The position numbers and the translations under genes were made by a program. From the NCBI GenBank assembly GCA_025929535.1, contig JAICLZ010000006.1, positions 1-64,000 on the forward strand: a stretch of 64,000 nt of DNA, in the 5' to 3' direction. The notes beneath the pieces were generated by a model that saw only the letters and a program-made list of their open reading frames with translations, was not told the DNA's origin and searched no databases. The stretch is from Gemmatimonadaceae bacterium. Lineage in GTDB: Bacteria; Gemmatimonadota; Gemmatimonadetes; Gemmatimonadales; Gemmatimonadaceae. Of this stretch, positions 16,864 to 24,643 are shown one piece after another (the first letter of the stretch is position 1; each line of letters starts with the position of its first letter).

Positions 16864-18570
16864 CTACGGAGTTTTTCGATCGAATCGAATGCCGCGCATG
16901 CGGCTCGCGCTGACCTCGAATCCCGTGACGTGGCCGGAGGCGTCGCGCGTGAAGTGCACGAGCCCGCTCCCCGCGGTGAAACTATCGGTCATCGCGGGCT
17001 CGAGCCTGCCCGAGATGTCCTCGTCCTTCCCCGCGCCCTTGTTGAGCACGAGATGGTCGCCTTCGAGCGTCACCGGCCACGTCACCAGGAGCTCGGGGCT
17101 TTGATAGCTGCCCGTGAGCTCCCGCAGTTGTTCCGTGCTCGGCGTGGCGGCCGTGAATCGTACGGCCTCATCGCGCAGCTCGGAGCCGACGTAGATGCGC
17201 ACGGCGCGCGCGGGCGCATCGCCGTTTTCCAGGAACTCGACCGAGACCGGGAGACCGGCGACGGCATACCGGGCGGGCCCCGAAGGCTCGAGCGGGAGCG
17301 AGCGGCCCACGAGTCCGAGCGAGAGTGAATCTCCCGCGGCCGTGATCCGCGCCACTTCATCCGTGCTCGATGCGTAGTAGCTCCCCGCGAGACGGCTGAT
17401 GGGAATCGGACTCGATGAAACCCGGGCAGCGCTCGTGTCGCGTCGGGATGCCTTCGCCATCGCCTTCGGCGGAAAGCTCCTGGCGAGCACGATGTCGCTC
17501 ACCTTGTCCGCGAGCTCCGTGGGCGAGATGCCGTCCGAATTGCACATGATGAGCACGGACGTGTGCTGATCCGGAAAGCGCGCGTACGCCGTGTGGTATC
17601 CCACCCAGTCACCGCCGTGCTGCACGCGTCTGAGCCCGCGATAGTGATCGATCTCGAGACCTCGGGCGTAGTTGATGGTGTCGCCGTTCGCGAGGCGGCC
17701 GCGCTCCTGCAGCTGCTCCACCATCGCCGGCCCGCCGACACGCGGATGGTAGAAGTTCTCGTCCCACTTCAGGGCATCGCGAACGGAGAGCTGGACCGCG
17801 CCATCGCCGGTCTGTTCCCAGTTCGACATGCTGTTCTGGAATCCACCACTGTCGGCCGGCGCGTAGCCCAGCGCGCGATTCGGGATGAGCATCGCGGCGT
17901 GGTTCCGGTAGACCGTGCTCGTCATGCCGAGGGGGAGGAAGATGCGCTCGCGTGCAAAGTCCGCGAGCGATGTCCCGGTGACGCGCTGGATGATGACGGA
18001 CAGCAGAAAGTAGCCGGTATTCGAGTACTCGTACTTGGAGCCGGTGGGGAAGTTGAGGTGGCGCTGGTGCACGATGCTCGCGAGCGCCTGGGAATCCGTG
18101 GTGGCCTCCTCGAGCGTGTGCCCACCGAGGGTGAGAAGACCCGTGTAGTCGCGCAGTCCGCTCGTGTGGCGCATGAGGTTGTCGATCGTGATCGGGGCGC
18201 CGTAATCGGGCATCTCGGGGATGTATTTCCGGATGTCGTCGGTGTAGGCGAGCGTGTGCTCCTGGACGAGGAGTGAGATGCTCGCGGCGGCGAACTGCTT
18301 GGACGTGGAGCCGATGTCGAACAGCGAGGCGGTGGTGATGGGGACGTTGCGCTCGAGATCGGCCCACCCGTAGCCGCGGCCGTACGCGAGCTGGCCGTTC
18401 TGCATGACGCCGAGTGCGCATCCGGGGACGCGGGGCTTGTCGTACGCCTGGAACACGGCGTCGATGCGGGCGCGCTCGGCTGCGTGGATGCGGGCGGGGC
18501 TCGCCTGGGCGGTGAGGGATGCGGGGGCGAGGAGGAGGGCGAGTGCGGGGAGCGCGCGGAGGAGGGACAT
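16864..18570 (-). CDS. Secreted CubicO-type serine hydrolase (D-aminopeptidase/beta-lactamase fold)
   Basis: A 568-residue protein starting at ATG 18570 with a signal peptide (LLRALPALALLLAPASLTAQA). Motifs: STSK in IGSTSKQF, YSN in YEYSNTGY and HGG in QHGGDWVGYH. The ~200 residues after the catalytic domain form a separate beta-rich region, as in bacterial D-aminopeptidases and related DUF3471-containing proteins. The tandem operator at 18631-18653 lies 61 bases upstream. It is transcribed divergently from the S9 peptidase, which has its own operator copy, so the pair looks co-regulated. Confidence 0.87.
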   Translation of the reverse strand: MSLLRALPALALLLAPASLTAQASPARIHAAERARIDAVFQAYDKPRVPGCALGVMQNGQLAYGRGYGWADLERNVPITTASLFDIGSTSKQFAAASISLLVQEHTLAYTDDIRKYIPEMPDYGAPITIDNLMRHTSGLRDYTGLLTLGGHTLEEATTDSQALASIVHQRHLNFPTGSKYEYSNTGYFLLSVIIQRVTGTSLADFARERIFLPLGMTSTVYRNHAAMLIPNRALGYAPADSGGFQNSMSNWEQTGDGAVQLSVRDALKWDENFYHPRVGGPAMVEQLQERGRLANGDTINYARGLEIDHYRGLRRVQHGGDWVGYHTAYARFPDQHTSVLIMCNSDGISPTELADKVSDIVLARSFPPKAMAKASRRDTSAARVSSSPIPISRLAGSYYASSTDEVARITAAGDSLSLGLVGRSLPLEPSGPARYAVAGLPVSVEFLENGDAPARAVRIYVGSELRDEAVRFTAATPSTEQLRELTGSYQSPELLVTWPVTLEGDHLVLNKGAGKDEDISGRLEPAMTDSFTAGSGLVHFTRDASGHVTGFEVSASRMRGIRFDRKTP

Positions 18571-18630
18571 GCGGCGGGATTCGGCGTGGAGGGCGCCGGC
18601 GCCCGTGAGGCGCGGCAAATTCCGGGGTGC

Positions 18631-18653
18631 TGGCATACTATCTCGGTATACCA
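18631..18653. promoter_or_regulatory. Tandem GntR-type operator, site 3 (CubicO side)
   Basis: TGGCATACTA at 18631-18640 is followed 13 bases later by CGGTATACCA at 18644-18653. It lies 61 bases before the minus-strand CubicO gene and 120 bases before the S9 peptidase. One outer base breaks the palindrome (C instead of T). The left box resembles an extended -10 (TGG plus CATACT) on the plus strand. Confidence 0.68.
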
Positions 18654-18727
18654 AGCCGGGCAAGATCGTCGCGCCGGTGCTCGCCCGGACGGCGCCTTGC
18701 CGGCCGATGAGCCCGCGACCATTCTTT

Positions 18728-18750
18728 CGGTATTGCAGTTCGGTATACCA
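18728..18750. promoter_or_regulatory. Tandem GntR-type operator, site 4 (S9 peptidase side)
   Basis: CGGTATTGCA at 18728-18737 is followed 13 bases later by CGGTATACCA at 18741-18750, only 22 bases before the S9 peptidase ATG. The geometry equals that of site 3, giving two complete copies in one 200-base divergent gap. So close to the start codon, a bound protein would block transcription initiation. Confidence 0.68.
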
Positions 18751-18772
18751 TTCGTCACGCTGTGAGGACGTC

Positions 18773-21049
18773 ATGCTTCGGAACGCTGCCGGAAGTCGCT
18801 CCACGCCGGGCGCCGCCATCGCCGCGAGCGCGCTCCTGCTCGGCGCCGTGCTCGCGCCGCTCCCCGCCCAGAAGGCACGAGCCGCCACACCGCCGGCGCG
18901 CCCGACCTCCGTTGGCGCCATGGCCCGCGCGGCCCTCGCCCCGGCCACGTTCTCGCTCGAGCAGATCCTCGGCTATCCCTACGTGGAGGAGATGGTCGCC
19001 TCGCCCACGCAGCCGCGCTTCGCGTGGGTGGTCGTGCGGGCCGGCGTGCGCAACGTGTGGGGCGCCTCCGGTCCGGAGTTCACGCCGCGACAACTCACCG
19101 ATTACCGCGCCGATGATGGCCAGGAGCTCACCAACCTGTCGATCTCGAGCGACGGAAAGGTGGTGGTCTTCGTGCGCGGCGGCGATCACGATGCCAACTG
19201 GGATGCCGAAGGCGGCCTCCAGCCCGACCCCAACCACTCGCCGGTCCAGCCCAAGGTGCAGATCTGGGCCGTGGCCTTCGGCGACGGCGCCGCGCGCTCC
19301 GCGCCGAAGCTGCTCGCCGATGGCGATCTGCCCGTGCTCGCGCCACGCGGCGATCGCGTCGTCTTCAGCAAGGACAATCAGCTCAGCGTCGTTCCGACAG
19401 ATGGCTCGTCGCCCGCGAAGTCGCTCTTCTTTTCCCGCGGCACCGTGGGCTCCCCCGTGTGGTCGCCGTCCGGCGACCGCCTCGCCTTCGTGACGAGTCG
19501 CGGCGATCACAGCTTCGTCGGCGTCTTCACGTCGGATTCGACGCCGATCCTCTATCTCGCCCCCTCCACGGCCAACGACATCGCTCCCGCGTGGTCACCC
19601 GACGGCAAGCGCATCGCCTTCATCCGCCGGCCCGGCAGAGGTGGTGCACCGGAAACGCTGCTCGATCTGCATCCCGATCCGTGGGCAATCTGGACGGCGG
19701 ATGCAGCCACCGGCGCCGGTCATCTCGTGTGGCAAAGTCCGACGACGCTTCGCGGCTCCTTTCCCGGCGATGCGCATCTCGCCTTTGCCGCTGGCGACCG
19801 CCTGATCTTTCTCAGCGCCATGGACGGATGGCCGCACCTCTACTCCGTTCCGCAATCAGGCGGTGCCCCGATGCTGCTCACGCCCGGTGCATTCATGGCC
19901 GAGTACGTGAGCGAGACGCCGGATCGCTCGGCGATCGTGTACAACGCGAACACGGGCACGACCCGCGGCGACTACGATCGCCGGCATCTCTTCCGCGTTC
20001 CGGTGGATCGCGCTGCACCCATGGCGCTCACGTCGGGCGAAGGGCTCGAATGGAATCCCGCGATCTCGGGTGACGGACGCACCGTCGCCTTCATCGGCGC
20101 CGGCGCGCAGCGTCCGCCGCTTCCCATGATCATCCCGCTCTCGGGCGGCGCACCACGCGTGCTCTCGGCGGAGCTCATCCCGGCATCGTTTCCCACCGCC
20201 GCTCTCGTCATCCCGAAGCCGGTCGTGTTCAGAGCCGCCGACGGAACCGAGATTCACGGACAGCTCTTCGAGCGCGCGGGCAGCGATGCACGCGCCCGGA
20301 CGCGCATGCAGAACGGCACGAAGAAGCCCGGGATCATCTTCGTGCACGGCGGACCGCCGCGTCAGATGCTGCTCGGCTGGCACTACATGGACTACTACTC
20401 CAACGCCTACGCCGTGAACCAGTACCTCGCCAATCGCGGCTACGTGGTGCTCGCGGTGAACTATCGGCTCGGCGTCGGCTACGGCTACGACTTCAACAAT
20501 CCGCCGCGCTCGGGACCATGGGGCGCGTCGGAATACCAGGACGTGCAGGCGGGCGCGGCATACCTGCGCGCGCTTCCGGATGTGGATGCGTCGAAGATCG
20601 GCATCTGGGGAGGCTCGTACGGCGGCTATCTCACCGCGCTCGCGCTCGCGCGCAACTCCGACGTCTTCAAGGCGGGCGTGGACCTGCACGGTGTACACAA
20701 CTGGATCGCGGACATCGGCTCCGAGCTCACGAACCAGCAGCTGCGCTACGAGAAGAGCGACATCAAGCAGGCGCTCGACGTCGCCTGGCAGTCGTCACCC
20801 GTGGCATCGATGGCCACGTGGAAGAGTCCCGTGCTGCTGATCCAGGGCGACGACGATCGCAACGTGCACTTCCACGAGACCGTCGACCTCGCGCGACGGC
20901 TCGCGGATCACCACGTCTCCTACGAGGAGCTGGTGTTTCCGGACGAGATTCACGGATTTCTCCGCTACTCCACCTGGCTCGCCGCCGATCGTGCCACGGC
21001 CGACTACTTCGACCGGAAGTTCCTCGGCGCATCCGAGCAGACGCGATGA
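18773..21049 (+). CDS. S9 family peptidase (dipeptidyl peptidase IV/acylaminoacyl peptidase type), secreted
   Basis: A 758-residue serine peptidase with a signal peptide (AAIAASALLLGAVLAPLPAQ). The first ~500 residues contain propeller-type repeats (WSPSGDRLAFVTS, WSPDGKRIAFIRR, NPAISGDGRTVAFIG). The C-terminal alpha/beta hydrolase domain holds the triad: Ser in GGSYGG (about residue 615), Asp in QGDDDRNVHF and His in DEIHGF. Family members release dipeptides or blocked residues from oligopeptide N-termini. ATG 18773 follows GAGG, and the operator at 18728-18750 is immediately upstream. The 3' end faces the FCD regulator gene. Confidence 0.92.
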   Translation: MLRNAAGSRSTPGAAIAASALLLGAVLAPLPAQKARAATPPARPTSVGAMARAALAPATFSLEQILGYPYVEEMVASPTQPRFAWVVVRAGVRNVWGASGPEFTPRQLTDYRADDGQELTNLSISSDGKVVVFVRGGDHDANWDAEGGLQPDPNHSPVQPKVQIWAVAFGDGAARSAPKLLADGDLPVLAPRGDRVVFSKDNQLSVVPTDGSSPAKSLFFSRGTVGSPVWSPSGDRLAFVTSRGDHSFVGVFTSDSTPILYLAPSTANDIAPAWSPDGKRIAFIRRPGRGGAPETLLDLHPDPWAIWTADAATGAGHLVWQSPTTLRGSFPGDAHLAFAAGDRLIFLSAMDGWPHLYSVPQSGGAPMLLTPGAFMAEYVSETPDRSAIVYNANTGTTRGDYDRRHLFRVPVDRAAPMALTSGEGLEWNPAISGDGRTVAFIGAGAQRPPLPMIIPLSGGAPRVLSAELIPASFPTAALVIPKPVVFRAADGTEIHGQLFERAGSDARARTRMQNGTKKPGIIFVHGGPPRQMLLGWHYMDYYSNAYAVNQYLANRGYVVLAVNYRLGVGYGYDFNNPPRSGPWGASEYQDVQAGAAYLRALPDVDASKIGIWGGSYGGYLTALALARNSDVFKAGVDLHGVHNWIADIGSELTNQQLRYEKSDIKQALDVAWQSSPVASMATWKSPVLLIQGDDDRNVHFHETVDLARRLADHHVSYEELVFPDEIHGFLRYSTWLAADRATADYFDRKFLGASEQTR

Positions 21050-21065
21050 GCGGCGCGGCGACCCG

Positions 21066-21821
21066 CTACCAGGCGCCGCGCTCGCCCACCGCGTTGATCA
21101 CGCGCGAGAGGCGCTCGGCGGCGTTCTCCCAGTTCGTCTGCACGGCCCGCTGGGCCTTCGCGCCATCGCCCGCCTCGAGCGCGCCGATGATCGCCTCGTG
21201 CTCGGCCACCGAGGTGGCGACCTCGCTCACGAGCGTGCTCGTGTAGATGCGTCCGTATCGCTCGGCCTGTGGCTTCACCGCATTGTGCAGCGCGCGCAAC
21301 CGCGGCCCCGCGCCCACGTCCACGTACCGCTGATGAAAGGCATCGTCGAGATCGTGCAGCCGATCGGAGTCGGGAAGGCGTACCTGTGCCGCTCTGAAGA
21401 ACTGCGAGTTCAGCTGCCGCATGTCGCGGGTCATCGTGAGGCGCACCGCCTTGGGCTTGGCTGCGGCTTCGCGTGCGGCGAGCCCCTCGATCTGCGCGAC
21501 GATCATGTGGATCTCGCGCGCGTCGTCGTTGGTGAGCGGGGCCACCGTCGCGCGCGCGAGGAGCGCGCTCCCCGTGGCGATGATGTAGCCCTCCTGGCGC
21601 AGGCGCTCGAGCGCGGCGCGCACCGGGGTGCGGCTCACGCCGAGCCTCGCGGCGACTTCGCGCTCCACGAGGCGGCTGCCGGGGGCGAGCCGTCCGCGCA
21701 CGATCCGTTCGCGGAGTTGCTGGTATACCGCGAGTGCCCCATCGCCGCGCGTGATCGGCGACACATCCGTGTTGCGGGCGAACGGTCGCTTCGCGGTCTT
21801 CACTGCGCTGCGAGCAGCCAT
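21066..21821 (-). CDS. GntR-family regulator, FCD (FadR/NanR-type) subfamily
   Basis: A 251-residue regulator. The N-terminal winged helix reads AVYQQLRERIVRGRLAPGSRLVEREVAARLGVSRTPVRAAL, a canonical GntR DNA-binding domain. The C-terminus is an all-helical FCD ligand domain with the usual acidic/His metal-site positions (LDDAFHQRYV, AEHEAIIGALEAGD). FCD regulators bind palindromes of the TGGT..ACCA type, and E. coli NanR recognises GGTATA repeats. Its central position among five GGTATACC operators makes it the main candidate regulator (inference). A GGTATACC copy (21721-21730) lies inside its own coding sequence. It is convergent with the S9 peptidase. Confidence 0.92.
   Translation of the reverse strand: MAARSAVKTAKRPFARNTDVSPITRGDGALAVYQQLRERIVRGRLAPGSRLVEREVAARLGVSRTPVRAALERLRQEGYIIATGSALLARATVAPLTNDDAREIHMIVAQIEGLAAREAAAKPKAVRLTMTRDMRQLNSQFFRAAQVRLPDSDRLHDLDDAFHQRYVDVGAGPRLRALHNAVKPQAERYGRIYTSTLVSEVATSVAEHEAIIGALEAGDGAKAQRAVQTNWENAAERLSRVINAVGERGAW
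21721..21730. promoter_or_regulatory. GGTATACC palindrome inside the FCD regulator coding sequence
   Basis: TGGTATACCG lies about 90 bases inside the regulator gene and encodes the Val-Tyr-Gln of its AVYQQL helix. There is no second box 12-13 bases away. It could allow autoregulation by roadblock or be a coincidence of codons for a conserved protein segment. Confidence 0.3.
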
Positions 21822-22032
21822 GATCGAATTCCGGGAGTGCGAGGTTGAGGGAAAGTATAGCGTGCCAGCACCGCGCGAGACGCCTCGTTTCTCCGCCGCG
21901 CGGAGCGCGCCGTTTCACCAGTCGTGCGGCACCTCGGCTTACGCGGCCTCGAAGCGCGGGAGCATCATCGCACAAACGGCATACAATACTGCACACAAGA
22001 GTAAATACCATCTTTCACCCCAGCAGGTAGTC

Positions 22033-23643
22033 ATGCGCACCGCTCTCAGCCGGTCGGTCCCGTTCACGCGAGTCGGCCTCGCCGGCGCCGCCCTCGCCGC
22101 CGTCGCCACGATCGCAGCCGCAGCCGGCCTCCCCGCGCAGTCACCGGGCACGCTGGCCGAGCGCGTTCAGCGCATCGTCGATCGTCCGGAGTTCAAGCGT
22201 GCGATCTTCGGCATCGAGTTCTACTCGCTGGATTCGTCGAAGCCGATCTACACGCTGAACGCGGAGAAGCTGTTCGTTCCGGGCTCCACGACGAAGCTGC
22301 TCACCATGGGAACCGCGCTCGAGCTCATCGGGGCGGACTACCGGTTTCACACGCGGGTGTACCGCACGGGCAGCGTGGACAACAGCGGCACCCTGCACGG
22401 TGATCTGATCCTCGTGGCGAGCGGCGATCCCAACCTCTCGGCGCGCGTGCGCCCCGACGGAACGCTGGCGTTCGAGAACGAGGATCACGCGTACGACAGC
22501 GATGTGCACACGCGCGCGGTGCCCGGCGATCCGCTGCTCATCATCCGCAAGCTCGCGGGACAGGTGGCCGCGCACGGGATCAAGCGCGTCGACGGCCGCG
22601 TGCTCGTGGATGCGACGCTCTTCAAGGGAGGCGATCGCGAGCTCGGGACGGATGTCGTGATGTCGCCGATCGTGGTGAACGACAATCTCGTCGATCTCAT
22701 GATCGGGCCGGGCCCCCGGGTCGGTGCCGCGGGGGTGATCACGCCGGCCCCGGTCACGTCCTACCTCCGCATCGTGAACGAGGTCACTTCCGGTGCACCC
22801 GGCTCCGCGCCCGCGATCGAGCTCACCGACGACACGGCGGATGCAGCGGGGCTGCACACCGTGAAGGTGACGGGCACGGCGCCGGCGGGTGGGCCGGCGA
22901 TCCTCTACGCGTATCGCGTTCCGGACCCGGCTCGCTTCGCGGAGATCACTTTCGGGGAAGCGCTGCGCGAGCGCGGCGTGCTCGTGCAGCGGACGGGCGC
23001 GCCGGGCGCCGTGGACTTCAAGGCGTTGCGCGCATCGTACGTGCCCGGAAACCAGGTGGCCGAGCACGTGTCGCTCCCGTTGAAGGAGGACGTGAGGATC
23101 ACGCTGAAGGTGAGCCAGAACCTCCACGCGAGCATGATGCCGCGCGTGCTCAAGGCCATCGAGGCGCCCGGTGACACGGGAAAGACCGGCTTCGATCTCG
23201 AGCACGACTTCCTGCAGCGCGCGGGACTCGATCTCACGGGAGCGCAGCAGGCGGACGGCGCGGGCGGCGACGCGCACTTCTCGCCGTCGTTCATGGTGAG
23301 CTATCTCGCGTACATGAGCCAGCAGAAGGATTCGGCGATCTTCCGCGGCGCGCTGCCGGTCCTCGGGAAGGACGGTACGCTGTGGAACATCCAGCCCTCC
23401 TCGCCGGCTGCGGGGCACGTGTTCGCGAAGACGGGGACGTTTGCGGTGTACGATCCGCTGAACAGGCGGCTGCTGATCACGGGGAAGGGGCTGGCGGGCT
23501 ACATCACGACGGCGGACAACCGGCACCTGGCGTTCACGGTGTACGTGAACAACGTGTCGGTATCGACGGACCCGGCGGCGGCCACGGAGGTGGTGGGGCA
23601 GGCGCTGGGCGAGATCGCGGCGGCGGCGTACGACGCGCGGTAG
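22033..23643 (+). CDS. dacB: D-alanyl-D-alanine carboxypeptidase/endopeptidase, DacB (PBP4/S13) family
   Basis: A 536-residue exported enzyme with a long N-terminal signal (GLAGAALAAVATIAAAAGLPAQ). The three penicillin-binding motifs are intact: STTK in PGSTTKLLT, SQN in KVSQNLHASMM and KTG in FAKTGTFAVYD; the large insert between the first two is typical of PBP4. It trims the terminal D-Ala of muropeptides and cuts cross-links outside the cytoplasm. The upstream gap has a TACAAT -10-like element (21982-21987) and only half-sites of the regional operator (CGGCATACAA, GTAAATACCA). The next operon starts about 130 bases after its stop. Confidence 0.93.
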   Translation: MRTALSRSVPFTRVGLAGAALAAVATIAAAAGLPAQSPGTLAERVQRIVDRPEFKRAIFGIEFYSLDSSKPIYTLNAEKLFVPGSTTKLLTMGTALELIGADYRFHTRVYRTGSVDNSGTLHGDLILVASGDPNLSARVRPDGTLAFENEDHAYDSDVHTRAVPGDPLLIIRKLAGQVAAHGIKRVDGRVLVDATLFKGGDRELGTDVVMSPIVVNDNLVDLMIGPGPRVGAAGVITPAPVTSYLRIVNEVTSGAPGSAPAIELTDDTADAAGLHTVKVTGTAPAGGPAILYAYRVPDPARFAEITFGEALRERGVLVQRTGAPGAVDFKALRASYVPGNQVAEHVSLPLKEDVRITLKVSQNLHASMMPRVLKAIEAPGDTGKTGFDLEHDFLQRAGLDLTGAQQADGAGGDAHFSPSFMVSYLAYMSQQKDSAIFRGALPVLGKDGTLWNIQPSSPAAGHVFAKTGTFAVYDPLNRRLLITGKGLAGYITTADNRHLAFTVYVNNVSVSTDPAAATEVVGQALGEIAAAAYDAR

Positions 23644-23672
23644 GCGTCCTGCGGTTGCAACGGCGCGTAATT

Positions 23673-23694
23673 TGGTATACAATGTGGTATACCA
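23673..23694. promoter_or_regulatory. Tandem GntR-type operator, site 5
   Basis: TGGTATACAA at 23673-23682 is followed by the perfect TGGTATACCA at 23685-23694. The spacing is 12 bases, against 13 in sites 1-4, and the left box here is itself nearly palindromic. It lies 80 bases before the GNAT start and is the only control region in front of the D-amino acid conversion operon. TTGCAA at 23655-23660 could be a -35 for the TATACA in the left box. Confidence 0.75.
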
Positions 23695-23773
23695 CACCGC
23701 GCCGAACACCCTCAACCCCAGCAGTCGCGATGACGCCACCAGCCTCGATGCCAGCCCGGCCCGGCGCCCGGAC

Positions 23774-24643
23774 ATGACGAGCCCCGCCACGGGTGCACCC
23801 GCACCGGCTGCGGCGTCGGGCGACGGCATCTCCATTCGCCGCGTTCGCACCAACGAGGAATACGATGCCTGCGTGCGCATGCAGCACGCTATCTGGGGCG
23901 AGGACTTCACCGAGTCCGTTCCCGCCACCATCCTCAAGGTCACCCAGCAGATCGGCGGCGTCACCGCCGGCGCGTTCGACGCCAGCGGGCGCCTGCTCGG
24001 CTTCGTGTTCGGCATGATGGGATCCATGGACGGAAAGCTCGTCCACTGGTCGGACATGCTCGCCGTGCACCACGACGCACGCAACAAGGGGCTCGGGCGC
24101 CGACTCAAGCTCTTTCAGCGCGAGCTCCTCCGGCCGCTGGGTGTCGAGCGCATGTTCTGGACCTACGATCCGCTGGTCGCGAAGAACGCCTTTCTCAACA
24201 TCGTACGGCTGGGCGCGCGCCCGACCGAGTACGTCGTCGACATGTACGGCTCGGACACGCACAGCGCCCTGCACAGCGGGCTCGGTACCGACCGCTTCAT
24301 CGTGGCGTGGGATCTCACGAAGGACGGCGGCGCGAACACGCCATCCGAGGCGGAGCGCGAAACCGCGGCACTGAAGGCGCCGGTCGCGAACGCGCTCGCG
24401 ACGGGCGATGGCGGTGACGCAAGTCCGCCGGCGGAGCTCCCCGACGCGGACATCGTTCGCGTCGAGGTGCCGGCCGACGTGGACGCGGTGATCGCGCGCG
24501 ACATCTCCGCTGCGGCCACCCTGCGGGCGAGCACGCGCCGCATCTTCACGCACTACATGGATCGGGACTACCGCGTGTCGGGCTTCTCGCACCTGACGCC
24601 CGACAACCGCTACTTCTACATTCTCTCACGGAACGGCTCCTGA
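23774..24643 (+). CDS. GNAT acyltransferase, probable D-amino acid N-succinyltransferase
   Basis: A 289-residue cytoplasmic protein of the COG3375 type (predicted GNAT). The acyl-CoA binding loop reads HHDARNKGLGRRLK; upstream are AIWGEDFTESVPATIL and GFVFGMMGSMDGK, and a longer C-terminal region follows. In Geobacillus a GNAT, N-succinylamino acid racemase and M20 hydrolase form a characterised pathway turning D- into L-amino acids; the same three families occur here in the same order. I therefore infer succinyl-CoA:D-amino acid N-succinyltransferase. The stop overlaps the racemase start (TGATG at 24641-24645). Confidence 0.85.
   Translation: MTSPATGAPAPAAASGDGISIRRVRTNEEYDACVRMQHAIWGEDFTESVPATILKVTQQIGGVTAGAFDASGRLLGFVFGMMGSMDGKLVHWSDMLAVHHDARNKGLGRRLKLFQRELLRPLGVERMFWTYDPLVAKNAFLNIVRLGARPTEYVVDMYGSDTHSALHSGLGTDRFIVAWDLTKDGGANTPSEAERETAALKAPVANALATGDGGDASPPAELPDADIVRVEVPADVDAVIARDISAAATLRASTRRIFTHYMDRDYRVSGFSHLTPDNRYFYILSRNGS

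Noticed and set aside
22141-24108. Long minus-strand frame opposite dacB and the GNAT gene
   Set aside because: It spans two clear genes and an operator, and has no recognisable motifs.
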